Source of the DNA: an uncultured Lachnospiraceae bacterium
Lineage (GTDB): Bacteria; Bacillota; Clostridia; Lachnospirales; Lachnospiraceae
Length of the DNA: 64,000 bases
NCBI GenBank assembly: GCA_949740725.1
Contig: CATJIO010000091.1
Location: forward strand, 1-64,000
Direction: 5' to 3'
Shown here in pieces: positions 6,832-15,301 of this stretch (positions are counted from its first letter, which is position 1; each line of letters begins with the position of its first letter). The notes beneath the pieces are model-generated. The model saw only the letters and a program-made list of their open reading frames with translations. It was not told the DNA's origin and searched no databases. The position numbers and the translations under genes are program-made.

Positions 6832-8895
6832 ATGAGGAAAGAAGAAAAGAAAAGTCAGAAAAATCCAGCTAAAGGGAAGAATGGAATGGAAGCGAAAGGA
6901 AGCGGGGAGGAAGAAGGAAGAGGAGAAAAGACCCAAAAGATAGAAACACCAGAGAAAAACATTGAGACATTGGAAAAAGAGAAGGCGCTGGAAAAAGAGA
7001 AAACCTCGGAAAAACAAAAATCAACAGCAAACCGGAAAGAGGCGGAACCAAAGGCGGATGAAGATATGGAACAGTATATACAGCGTTTGAACCGCCATCT
7101 GGATGAATTAAAATGGCTCTATATGGAATTATATGATAACGATTCCATGTTTTTTGAGTTGTGTGAAAACATGCGGCTATTTTATCAGCAGCGGAAGGAT
7201 GAGCTTAAAGCGCTGGATAAAAATCGGGAGCAGAGGCCAGATTGGTATAAGCAGAATGACATGCTGGGCATGATGTTTTACATTGACAACTTTGCCGGAA
7301 ATATGAAAGGCGTGCAGGAAAAGCTTAGCTATCTGGAGGAGAGCAATGTAAACTATATTCACCTCATGCCGTTCCTGGATACACCCAAGGGCCGTTCAGA
7401 TGGGGGATATGCAGTATCAGATTTCCGTAAGGTGCAGGAAAAGCTGGGCTCTATGGAGGTTCTGGGGAATCTGACCGCTGTCTGTCACCAGAAGGGGATC
7501 AATGTGTGCATGGACTTTGTGATGAATCACACCTCAGAGGATCACGAGTGGGCGAAGCGGGCCCGCCAGGGAGAGGGCGAGTACATGAGCCGCTACTTCT
7601 TCTTTGACAATGATGCTATCCCACAGCAGTATGAGCGGACGGTGCCTCAGGTATTCCCTACAACCGCGCCAGGAAACTTTACCTGGCTCCCGGAGATTGG
7701 TCATTATGTACTGACCACATTTTATCCCTATCAATGGGACTTAAATTACCGCAATCCAAGAGTGTTTAATGAGATGATGTATAATTTCCTTTTCCTGGCG
7801 AATCAGGGAATCGACATTATCCGCATTGATGCAGTGCCTTATATCTGGAAGGAGTTAAATACTGCCTGCAGGAATTTGCCTCAGGTACACACCATTGTCC
7901 GCATGATGCGGATGATCGGCGAGATCGTGTGCCCCGGCATCTTGCTCTTGGGAGAGGTGGTGATGGAGCCGGAAAAGGTAGTGCCTTACTTTGGCACAGT
8001 GGAAAAGCCGGAATGCCATATGCTTTACAATGTTACCACCATGGCGACCACCTGGCATACGGTGGCTACTAGAGATGTGAGATTGCTGAAGCAGCAGCTG
8101 GATATTGTGAATGGTCTTCCCAAGGACTATCTTTTCTTAAACTATCTGCGCTGCCATGATGACATTGGCTGGGGATTGGATTACCCATCTCTTCGCCAGG
8201 AGGGGATCGATGAGCGTGCCCACAAGAAATATCTCAATGATTATTTCCAGGGCTATACCGAGGGCAGTTGTAGCCGAGGCGAACTTTATAATGCGGATCC
8301 CATTACCGGAGACGCCAGATTCTGCGGGACCACTGCTTCTATGTGCGGGGTGGAGAAGGCTGGATTTGAGCAGGATGAGGCAGAGATGGAGCGGGCTGTC
8401 CGCAAGGACATTATGCTTCACGCATACATGTTTATGCAGTCAGGTATTCCTGTGCTTTACAGTGGAGATGAGATTGGCCAGGTGAATGATTATACCTACA
8501 AAGAGGACTGGGAAAAGGCGCCGGATTCCCGTTACATCCATCGTGGCCCGATGAACTGGGAGCTGGCGGCGCGAAAGGACGACCTTACCACAGTTGAAGG
8601 AAAGATTTTTCAAAGATTAAATCGGCTGGAGCAAATTCGCAAGGAGGAAAAGGTATTTGTGTCCACTGCTGATACCTGGACTATTGATACCTGGGAGCCA
8701 TCGGTGCTGTGCATTGGCCGCTTCTATGACGGGGAAAAGCTGATTGGGCTTTTCAATTTCAGTGAGTTTGACAAGACCGCCTGGATTAACGAGGAGGATG
8801 GAGAATATATTGATCTGATTTCTGGTGAACGGATGGAGGCAAAGGGAGTGAATATCCCCGCTTTCGGATTTTATTACCTGAAGAAGGAGCAATAG
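6832..8895 (+). CDS. Amylosucrase-like GH13 sucrose-active enzyme with charged N-terminal extension
   Basis: A 687-residue (beta/alpha)8 glycoside hydrolase of family 13. The conserved regions are DFVMNHTS (region I), GIDIIRIDAV with the nucleophile Asp near 332, LLGEVV with the acid/base Glu near 375, and YLRCHDDIGW with the transition-state Asp near 443. The HDDIGW form and an N-terminal helical domain (about 78-150) match the amylosucrase subfamily. Such enzymes use sucrose for transglucosylation or hydrolysis. Next to a PTS importer the true substrate may be a phosphorylated disaccharide (inference). Residues 1-75 are an unusual Lys/Glu-rich, probably disordered tail. ATG 6832 is preferred to GTG 6829; AAAGGTGG lies upstream. 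Confidence 0.82.
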   Translation: MRKEEKKSQKNPAKGKNGMEAKGSGEEEGRGEKTQKIETPEKNIETLEKEKALEKEKTSEKQKSTANRKEAEPKADEDMEQYIQRLNRHLDELKWLYMELYDNDSMFFELCENMRLFYQQRKDELKALDKNREQRPDWYKQNDMLGMMFYIDNFAGNMKGVQEKLSYLEESNVNYIHLMPFLDTPKGRSDGGYAVSDFRKVQEKLGSMEVLGNLTAVCHQKGINVCMDFVMNHTSEDHEWAKRARQGEGEYMSRYFFFDNDAIPQQYERTVPQVFPTTAPGNFTWLPEIGHYVLTTFYPYQWDLNYRNPRVFNEMMYNFLFLANQGIDIIRIDAVPYIWKELNTACRNLPQVHTIVRMMRMIGEIVCPGILLLGEVVMEPEKVVPYFGTVEKPECHMLYNVTTMATTWHTVATRDVRLLKQQLDIVNGLPKDYLFLNYLRCHDDIGWGLDYPSLRQEGIDERAHKKYLNDYFQGYTEGSCSRGELYNADPITGDARFCGTTASMCGVEKAGFEQDEAEMERAVRKDIMLHAYMFMQSGIPVLYSGDEIGQVNDYTYKEDWEKAPDSRYIHRGPMNWELAARKDDLTTVEGKIFQRLNRLEQIRKEEKVFVSTADTWTIDTWEPSVLCIGRFYDGEKLIGLFNFSEFDKTAWINEEDGEYIDLISGERMEAKGVNIPAFGFYYLKKEQ

Positions 8896-8903
8896 ATTGT
8901 ATC

Positions 8904-9734
8904 ATGGAGAGGAAGATTATTTTCTTAGACATCGATGGGACCTTAACGGAACCAGGGAGTAATGTGCCGCCGGCTTCTGCCTTAAAGGCAGTGGGCAGAG
9001 CTCAGGAGAAGGGACATAAGGTATTTTTGTGTTCCGGGCGGAATTACGCTATGCTGTCGCCTCTGCTGGCTTATGGCTTTGATGGGGTGGTTGCCAGCTC
9101 CGGAGGCTATATCCTCTGCGGAGACCAGGTGATTTACGACTGCCCTATGACGGAACAGCAGAAGGAAAAAGTGTTAAAGGTGCTGAAGGCGAATCATGTT
9201 TACTGCACCATCGAATGTCTGGATGGAACCTATACAGATGAGGCCTTTAAAGAATTTTTAAAGGCAAACGGGGAGAGCAGGGGAAACAGCGAGCTTCTCC
9301 GCTGGCGGGAACAACTGGAGGGAGCCTTAAATATCCTTCCTATGGCGGCCTATGAAGGGCAGCCGGTCTACAAAGTGGTGATCATGTGCCAGTCGAGGGA
9401 ACAGCTTAAGGAGCCGGAAAGGTTGCTTGGGGACGAGTTTCATCTGTCAATTCAGGACGCAGATTCTTTCGGGATAGTAAACGGAGAGATTGTGAATAAA
9501 CAGTTTGACAAAGGAAAAGGCGTAAAGCGGGTCTGCCAAAGTCTTGGGATCAGTATGGAGCATGCCATCGGCTTTGGCGACAGCATGAATGATATTGAGA
9601 TGATGCAGGAGGTTTCCGTGGGCGTGTGTATGGAGAATGGAAGCGAATTGTTGAAGGGGATTGCAGACCGAATTTGTCCGCCAGTGGAACAGGATGGACT
9701 GTTTCGCGGGTTTGAGGAGCTGGGACTTTTATAG
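8904..9734 (+). CDS. HAD-superfamily Cof-type sugar phosphatase
   Basis: A 276-residue HAD-IIB (Cof-type) hydrolase. Motif I is FLDIDGTLT (residues 7-15, nucleophile Asp and acid Asp), motif II lies in FLCSGR, the conserved Lys in VNKQFDKGKGV, and motif IV is GFGDSMNDIEM. The cap domain lies between motifs II and III. It follows the GH13 gene by 8 nt and precedes the PTS gene. It probably removes phosphate from a sugar phosphate made in this pathway; the substrate cannot be read from sequence. Confidence 0.85.
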   Translation: MERKIIFLDIDGTLTEPGSNVPPASALKAVGRAQEKGHKVFLCSGRNYAMLSPLLAYGFDGVVASSGGYILCGDQVIYDCPMTEQQKEKVLKVLKANHVYCTIECLDGTYTDEAFKEFLKANGESRGNSELLRWREQLEGALNILPMAAYEGQPVYKVVIMCQSREQLKEPERLLGDEFHLSIQDADSFGIVNGEIVNKQFDKGKGVKRVCQSLGISMEHAIGFGDSMNDIEMMQEVSVGVCMENGSELLKGIADRICPPVEQDGLFRGFEELGLL

Positions 9735-9759
9735 TTTTTGGCAGGAAAATGGTTAAGGC

Positions 9760-9790
9760 GGCAGGTGGTCACGAGACTGCCTGCTGTTTT
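9760..9790 (+). terminator. Weak candidate terminator after HAD gene
   Basis: GGCAG (9760-9764) can pair with CTGCC, with a short TTTT downstream at 9787-9790. The stem is only about 5 bp, so this may be partial attenuation ahead of the PTS promoter rather than a full stop. Confidence 0.3.
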
Positions 9791-9800
9791 GTCACTGTAT

Positions 9801-9916
9801 ATGAGAACGATACCAGTATTATGCACAAATATATAACTTGAGATTTGGGTAAAGTGTCAATTTACAAAGGAATACTGCTAATATATAATGAGCTTAATAA
9901 GAGAGAACGATTTCAT
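9801..9916 (+). promoter_or_regulatory. PTS promoter flanked by two LacI-type operators
   Basis: TTTACA (9861-9866), a 17-nt spacer and TATAAT (9884-9889) form a good promoter. ATGAGAACGATACCA (9801-9815) lies about 45 nt upstream of the -35. GAGAACGATTTCAT (9902-9915) lies just downstream of the expected start site. Both match the site at 6755-6770 in the core GAGAACGAT. Two flanking sites suggest repression by looping or roadblock (inference). Confidence 0.65.
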
Positions 9917-9935
9917 ATAAAGGAGAAGATGAGCT

Positions 9936-11846
9936 ATGGCGATGGACTACGGGCGATGTGCAAAAGAAATCTACGAGACCTTGGGCGGACGAGAAAATCT
10001 GGTAAGTGCAGCCCACTGTGCCACCAGGCTGCGCCTGGTAACTGTTGACAACAGTAAAATTGACAAGAAGAAGCTAGAGGATATTGACGGAGTAAAGGGC
10101 GTGTTTATAAATAACGGACAGCTTCAGTTGATTATCGGCACTGGTACAGTAAATAAGGTGTATGAGGAATTCCTGAACGTTAGTGGGATGACCGCGGCGA
10201 CCAAGGAAGAGGTAAAGGCAGTAGCGGCGGCAAAGCAGCCGGTATTTAAACGGATGATTAAGGCGTTGGGGGATGTGTTTGTGCCGATTTTGCCGGCAAT
10301 CGTAGCCTCTGGGTTAATGATGGGACTGGTGGAGGCCTTGGGAAAGGCCCTTCCTGCCTTCGCAGCCAGCGATTGGTACGGGATTTTGGATTTGCTGGCG
10401 AACACTGCCTTTGTCTTTCTCCCGGTACTGATTGCCGTGTCAGCGGCCAGGGTATTTGGCGGGAATATCTTTTTGGGTGCGGTCATCGGAATGATTATGA
10501 TTCACCCTAACCTGGTGAATGCCTGGTCTGTGGGCGGCATGGCTCCATCAGAGATTCCAGTGTGGCATCTCTTGGGATTTTCCATCCGGCAGGTGGGGTA
10601 TCAGGGGCATGTGATTCCGGTGATAATCGCTGTCTGGCTGATGAGCCAGTTGGAGCGGTGGCTGCACAAGCATGTGCCGGAGATGATTGATTTATTTGTA
10701 ACTCCACTTTGTACGGTATTGCTGACCGCGTTTTTGACCCTGGGGTTGATTGGACCAGTTTTCTCTACGGCGGAGAACTATGTATTATCCTTTGCCCAGT
10801 GGATTATCACTGTGGGGCACGGCATCGGCGCCATGATTATGGGGGCTCTGTATCCGCTGACTGTGGTCTGCGGGATCCATCATATGTATAATGTGATTGA
10901 GGCTGGCTTGTTGTCTGCAGAGGGCGGACTGAATATCTGGATGCCTATCGCATCAGCGGCGAATTTTGCCCAGGGGGCGGCCTGTTTGGCGGTGGGCTTA
11001 AAGGCAAGGAATCAAAAGACAAAAGCAGTGGCAATTCCCTCTTCTCTCTCTGCTGCGCTGGGGATTACCGAGCCGGCAATCTTCGGCGTCAATTTACGGT
11101 TCGTAAAACCTCTGGCCTGCGGTATGGCTGGTGGTGCGGTGGGAGCGCTTTTGGGTTCGATCTTCCATATCGGCGCTACATCTTATGGGGTGACCGGCAT
11201 CCCAGGTTTTCTGATTACCATGGATTATACTATGCAGTATGGGATCATTCTGGCGGTTTCCTTCCTGACTTCCTTTATCCTTACCTGGGCAGTGTGGAAG
11301 GAAGAAGGGGATGAGCCGGCAAAGACCTCTGAAATGTCAGAGGGGGTTGAGACATCTTCCCAGGAGATGACGGAAACATTGCCGGAACAGATCCAGGAAA
11401 AGACATTATACGCTCCTGTAAAGGGGAATGTAATCGCAAGGGATCAGATTCCTGATGAGACGTTTGCCTCCGGCGTGCTGGGGGATGGGGTAGGGATTGA
11501 GCCGGAGGAGGGCCTGGTAGTGGCTCCCTGCGACGGCGAGATCGCATCGCTGACGGACAGCTGCCATGCCATTGGTATTATAGGGGCCGGAGGAATGGAG
11601 ATTCTCATTCACGTGGGAATTGACACGGTGAACATGCAGGGAGATGGTTTTGAACTGTTGGTATCCATGGGGGAGAAGGTGAAGACAGGGCAGAAGCTTC
11701 TGCGTTTTGACATGGAGAAGATTAAAGGGGCGGGATACTGTGCTACTACCGCGGTGTTGGTGGCAAATAGCTTTATGTTCCCTGAATTTCATGTGGAAAA
11801 GACGGGAAAGACCGAACTGATGGAAAAATTGATTTCTGCTGAGTAA
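9936..11846 (+). CDS. scrA: Sucrose-type PTS permease EIIBCA (glucose superfamily)
   Basis: A 636-residue PTS transporter with fused domains. The EIIB domain (about 1-85) has the phosphorylation cysteine in AAHCATRLRL (Cys28). The membrane EIIC domain (about 105-460) carries GITEPAIFGVNLR. A linker (about 465-490) leads to a C-terminal EIIA domain with GDGVGIEPEEG and the phospho-histidine in ILIHVGIDTV (His559). This B-C-A order and length match ScrA-type sucrose permeases. It would import and phosphorylate a disaccharide for the adjacent GH13 enzyme. AAGGAG lies 10 nt before the ATG. Trehalose specificity is possible but less likely, because no trehalose-6-phosphate hydrolase is present. 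Confidence 0.87.
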   Translation: MAMDYGRCAKEIYETLGGRENLVSAAHCATRLRLVTVDNSKIDKKKLEDIDGVKGVFINNGQLQLIIGTGTVNKVYEEFLNVSGMTAATKEEVKAVAAAKQPVFKRMIKALGDVFVPILPAIVASGLMMGLVEALGKALPAFAASDWYGILDLLANTAFVFLPVLIAVSAARVFGGNIFLGAVIGMIMIHPNLVNAWSVGGMAPSEIPVWHLLGFSIRQVGYQGHVIPVIIAVWLMSQLERWLHKHVPEMIDLFVTPLCTVLLTAFLTLGLIGPVFSTAENYVLSFAQWIITVGHGIGAMIMGALYPLTVVCGIHHMYNVIEAGLLSAEGGLNIWMPIASAANFAQGAACLAVGLKARNQKTKAVAIPSSLSAALGITEPAIFGVNLRFVKPLACGMAGGAVGALLGSIFHIGATSYGVTGIPGFLITMDYTMQYGIILAVSFLTSFILTWAVWKEEGDEPAKTSEMSEGVETSSQEMTETLPEQIQEKTLYAPVKGNVIARDQIPDETFASGVLGDGVGIEPEEGLVVAPCDGEIASLTDSCHAIGIIGAGGMEILIHVGIDTVNMQGDGFELLVSMGEKVKTGQKLLRFDMEKIKGAGYCATTAVLVANSFMFPEFHVEKTGKTELMEKLISAE

Positions 11847-11920
11847 TTTGCCTGTCCTAATGTCTGGGAGACCTCTGTGAGGGCAGAGGCAGACTGGGAA
11901 TATGATTAGGGAAGTATTGA

Positions 11921-11950
11921 AAACGGGAAGCATTTAGCTTCCCGTTTTTG
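11921..11950 (+). terminator. Rho-independent terminator after PTS gene
   Basis: AAACGGGAAGC (11921-11931) pairs perfectly with GCTTCCCGTTT (11937-11947) around a 5-nt loop, with T's at the 3' side. The A-rich 5' side means it could also serve the convergent subtilase transcript. Confidence 0.88.
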
Positions 11951-12012
11951 CCCGTGGAAAATCGAGGGATCCATTGGCGAATGTCCGCCTGGGGTATGGC
12001 AGCCAGTCCACA

Positions 12013-13356
12013 TCATGGAAGGACATCTGCCGTCAGACCGTAGTTTAAAGCAGCATGGGCATCTACCAGTCCTCCGGATACCATTTTCCCTGTCAGGCTT
12101 TCCAGAGGCCTGGCGGTGGAGAGGAGGGCGGTTTTAATATCGGAAAGAGACAGGTCGGTACGGCAGGAATAAACCATGGCGGCAACTCCGGTTACCATGG
12201 GGGCAGCCATGGAGGTTCCGCTCATAAAGGCATAGTTATTTCCGGGCACGGTACTCAGGATGTAAGAGCCAGGGGCGGCGATATCCACGGAAAGGGCTCC
12301 GTAGTTGGAACTGGGGGCTAAGTTTCCATCGAATTGAAGGCTGGCCACAGAGATCACATTGTCATAGGGAAGGGCGGCTGGATAGATGGGCGCGGCATCA
12401 ATATCATAACCATTTCCATCTGCACCCCCATTGCCACAGGCGATGATGAAAAGCATGTTGGAATTCTGAATAGCCTGGGCCAGCTCTTCGTTAAAGACAG
12501 AAGAACCCAGACTTAGGTTACAGATGGATGCGCCGTTTGCCTCGGCATAATGAATCGCCTGGACTACTGTGCCAGGGGATCCGATTCCGTAAGGGCCGCC
12601 CAACGCCTTCAGACACATCAGCTTGACGTAATGATTATCCGTGATTCCTGTCACATTGCCAAAGGCTCTGGCGGCAGCGATAGTTCCAGCGGTGTGGGTG
12701 CCATGACTGTCCTCGGTTCCGCTGTAGAGGGAAGGGCTTCCGGTATAGAAATTCCAGCCATGTACATCATCGATAAATCCATTTCCATCATTATCGATCC
12801 CATCTCCCGGTATTTCCCCGGGGTTGGTCCACATGGCTTGGGCTAGTTCTGGGTGGGAGTAATCAATGCCAGTGTCAATAACCGCTACAATCACCGGGCG
12901 CTTCTGGTCCGGGGGTGTTTCATCGTATTGGTTCCAGGCAGGGAGGATATTAATATCTATTCCTGCGGCAGCTGTAGTTATGGTAGATTGATGCTCGATC
13001 ATTCCTGGCCCAAGATCTGGGAGAGAGATGGAGGGAGTGCGGCCCTTGCGATCGCCATACACGGAATCCAAGGAGCGGAAGGAGGAGGTCATCGTCACCA
13101 GCCGGAATTCCCCATCATTCTTCAGCCCCCATTGATATGTGGCATATCGGTTGCTCAGGGAAAGATTATCTAAGCCGGGACCGATGGCTAGAGGGAACAT
13201 TGATGGAGATGTCTGAGAGGCAGGATTGGTGTTAAGAATGCTTTCATCTGACGGCTCTAAGGGCCCTCTGGGGGCGGCCAAGGCAATGCAAGGGAGGGCC
13301 AGGGTAAGCAGCAGGGTGGCCAGGACAAAATTTGTCCGTGTAGGATATTTTTTCAT
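12013..13356 (-). CDS. Secreted S8-family subtilisin-like serine peptidase
   Basis: A 447-residue subtilase. It has a signal peptide (MKKYPTRTN then a hydrophobic stretch ending in ALAAP, about 1-28), a propeptide-like region, and the catalytic triad in VIAVIDTGIDYSH (Asp near 160), DSHGTHTAGT (His near 220) and MSGTSMAAPMVTG (Ser near 385). An insertion GDGIDNDGNGFIDD, common in S8 enzymes, is a probable calcium site. The ATG at 13356 is chosen because AGGAGAG lies 6-7 nt upstream and the signal peptide starts there; the open frame extends to 13428. It is probably an extracellular protein-degrading enzyme. It is monocistronic and convergent with the PTS gene. Confidence 0.9.
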   Translation of the reverse strand: MKKYPTRTNFVLATLLLTLALPCIALAAPRGPLEPSDESILNTNPASQTSPSMFPLAIGPGLDNLSLSNRYATYQWGLKNDGEFRLVTMTSSFRSLDSVYGDRKGRTPSISLPDLGPGMIEHQSTITTAAAGIDINILPAWNQYDETPPDQKRPVIVAVIDTGIDYSHPELAQAMWTNPGEIPGDGIDNDGNGFIDDVHGWNFYTGSPSLYSGTEDSHGTHTAGTIAAARAFGNVTGITDNHYVKLMCLKALGGPYGIGSPGTVVQAIHYAEANGASICNLSLGSSVFNEELAQAIQNSNMLFIIACGNGGADGNGYDIDAAPIYPAALPYDNVISVASLQFDGNLAPSSNYGALSVDIAAPGSYILSTVPGNNYAFMSGTSMAAPMVTGVAAMVYSCRTDLSLSDIKTALLSTARPLESLTGKMVSGGLVDAHAALNYGLTADVLP

Positions 13357-13416
13357 AGATCGCTCTCCTATGGAAATAGTTTTGGTTACTGTGTGCAAAT
13401 TACACCTTATTTTAAA

Positions 13417-13425
13417 AGTATACCA
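13417..13425 (-). promoter_or_regulatory. Extended -10 promoter for subtilase gene
   Basis: On the minus strand TGG-TATACT lies about 60 nt before the subtilase start. No good -35 is visible, as is common with extended -10 promoters. Confidence 0.5.
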
Positions 13426-13525
13426 CATACAGCGGATTTGCAGGATGAAATTTATGTGAAGAATTTCTTAACAAAGGCCCGTATAAAATATGCGAAAAAG
13501 AGAAAAAATTTTCTCTGGAATAATG

Positions 13526-13554
13526 TTGAAAAAAATTTCTGCTTATGCTATATT
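13526..13554 (+). promoter_or_regulatory. Promoter of the nanE-nanK-rpiR operon
   Basis: TTGAAA (13526-13531), a 17-nt spacer and TATATT (13549-13554) precede nanE by about 60 nt. A short hairpin, GCACATTTTTGTGC, lies in the leader before the AAGGAGG ribosome site. Confidence 0.7.
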
Positions 13555-13615
13555 AAGAATTAAGAACCGATAACCGGCACATTTTTGTGCAAATTGTAAA
13601 AAGGAGGAACTTCTT

Positions 13616-14314
13616 GTGAAGAAGGAGGAATTATTCGAGCAAATTAAAGGACAGATTATTGTTTCTTGCCAGGCATTGCCAGGAGAGCCGCTGTATGTGG
13701 AAGAGAAGTCAGTTATGTATTTAATGGCCAGAGCGGGAAAGATGGCGGGAACACCAGCCATTCGGACCAGCAGCATCCGGGATGTGATTGCCATTAAAGA
13801 AGAGACGGGGCTTCCGGTAATCGGCCTGGTGAAAATACAGTATCCTGGATTTGAAAGCTATATTACGCCTACAATGAAAGAAGTAGATGAGTTGGTGAAG
13901 GCTGGGAGTGATGTGATTGCTTTAGATTGTACCCTCAGGGAAAGAGGGGATGGAAAGACGGTGAATGAGTTTATTACCGAGGTTCGGGAGAAGTATCCGG
14001 ATGAGATCTTGATGGCGGATATTTCCACCTACGAGGAAGGGGTAAATGCATGGAAGCTTGGGATGGATATAGTGGGAACTACGATGAGCGGATATACCTC
14101 TTACTCTCCAAAGTTAGATGAGCCGGACTATAAGCTGGTGCGCCGTCTGTCCGAGACGATCGATGTTCCGGTTATTGGGGAGGGGAAGATCCATTATCCG
14201 GAACAGGCGGTTAAGGTGCTGGAGGCGGGCGCTTACGCCATCGTGGTTGGCGGGGCGATTACCAGGCCTTTAGAGATAGCCAACCGGTTTATGAACGCGG
14301 TAAAGAACCGCTAG
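13616..14314 (+). CDS. nanE: N-acetylmannosamine-6-phosphate 2-epimerase
   Basis: A 232-residue TIM-barrel enzyme converting ManNAc-6-phosphate to GlcNAc-6-phosphate in sialic acid breakdown. Family motifs are IIVSCQALPGEPL at the N-terminus, GLVKIQYPGFESYITPT (Lys73), IALDCTLRERGDG, MADISTYEEG, GTTMSGYT and VIGEGKIHYPEQ (Glu189). Lys73 and Glu189 correspond to the catalytic Lys and Glu described for the Clostridium perfringens enzyme. It uses a GTG start with AAGGAGG about 8 nt before it. It is first in an operon with nanK 16 nt downstream. The length is normal. Confidence 0.93.
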   Translation: MKKEELFEQIKGQIIVSCQALPGEPLYVEEKSVMYLMARAGKMAGTPAIRTSSIRDVIAIKEETGLPVIGLVKIQYPGFESYITPTMKEVDELVKAGSDVIALDCTLRERGDGKTVNEFITEVREKYPDEILMADISTYEEGVNAWKLGMDIVGTTMSGYTSYSPKLDEPDYKLVRRLSETIDVPVIGEGKIHYPEQAVKVLEAGAYAIVVGGAITRPLEIANRFMNAVKNR

Positions 14315-14329
14315 AGCAGGAGGAGAACA

Positions 14330-15211
14330 GTGAGAATCGCGGCATTAGATATTGGAGGAACCTCAATCAAATCCGGCATATGGACCGGCGGGCTGGCCGA
14401 GGAGGTTCGGGAGCAGGATACCAACGCGAAAAATGGCGGTAACTATGTGATGGATCGCGCTAAAGAGATCCTGAAAGGCTATGGCAGTTTTGATGCAATC
14501 GGGATTAGCACCGCCGGACAAGTCAATCCTCAGGAGGGATCCATCCTTTATGCAAATGAAAACATCCCCGGCTATACGGGGATGAAGATTCGCGAACTTA
14601 TGGAAGCGGAATTTTCGGTTCCGGTAGCAGTGGAGAATGATGTGAATGCTGCAGCGATTGGAGAAGGACGTTTCGGCGCAGGCGTGGGAAGTGACGATTT
14701 TCTGTGCGTTACCTACGGAACAGGGGTGGGAGGCGCAGCAGTAATCAACCAGGAGATTTACCGGGGAAGCAGTTTTTCCGCAGGGGAGTTCGGAGGGATT
14801 CTGATCCATCCGGAGGCATTTAGAGAGGGAGATCCCTTTAGCGGATGTTACGAAAGATACGCGTCGGCCACAGCGCTGGTGGCGCGGGCCAGGCTTCTGG
14901 ATGAGAACCTGGTAAATGGTCGCAGGATATTTGAACGGCTTTCGAACCCGGAAGTCCGGGCGGTGGTGGACAGCTGGATTGATGAGATTGTTTACGGCCT
15001 GATTTCCTTGATCCATATTTTCAATCCTTCCAATATTGTGCTGGGCGGGGGCGTGATGGCGCAGGCCTATATTTTAACTCAGGTTCAGGAGAAGGTGAAA
15101 AGGCGGGTGATGTCCAGCTTTTCCAAAGTGGAGATCCGACAGGCGCAGCTGGGGAACCAGGCAGGGCTTTTGGGGGCTGCCAGCCTGGGGGCACGTATGT
15201 TGTCCAACTGA
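14330..15211 (+). CDS. nanK: ROK-family N-acetylmannosamine kinase
   Basis: A 293-residue ROK-family sugar kinase (ASKHA fold) that would phosphorylate ManNAc to ManNAc-6-phosphate for NanE. It has the phosphate-1 loop ALDIGGTSIKSGI (residues 4-16), VENDVNAAAIGE with the catalytic Asp region, YGTGVGGAAV (phosphate 2), and GGGVMAQ near the C-terminus. The usual ROK zinc motif CxCGxxGCxE is missing: the segment reads GGILIHP then SGCYERYAS. Zinc-free NanK proteins are known, for example in Staphylococcus aureus. The start is GTG after AGGAGGAG. The pairing with nanE supports ManNAc over glucose as substrate. Confidence 0.85.
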   Translation: MRIAALDIGGTSIKSGIWTGGLAEEVREQDTNAKNGGNYVMDRAKEILKGYGSFDAIGISTAGQVNPQEGSILYANENIPGYTGMKIRELMEAEFSVPVAVENDVNAAAIGEGRFGAGVGSDDFLCVTYGTGVGGAAVINQEIYRGSSFSAGEFGGILIHPEAFREGDPFSGCYERYASATALVARARLLDENLVNGRRIFERLSNPEVRAVVDSWIDEIVYGLISLIHIFNPSNIVLGGGVMAQAYILTQVQEKVKRRVMSSFSKVEIRQAQLGNQAGLLGAASLGARMLSN

Positions 15212-15301
15212 TATCCGGTGAAATCCGCGTATCCGCGCCGGAGGGAGAGGATTAACAGAGCAAAAGACAGATGACAAAGCAGAAGATAAGGAGGATCTTA
15301 T

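Noticed and set aside
12055..13173. Series of plus-strand open frames across the subtilase gene
   Set aside because: They mirror the subtilase coding strand, lack ribosome sites and give Gly-rich, motif-free proteins; the minus-strand protein has a full catalytic triad.
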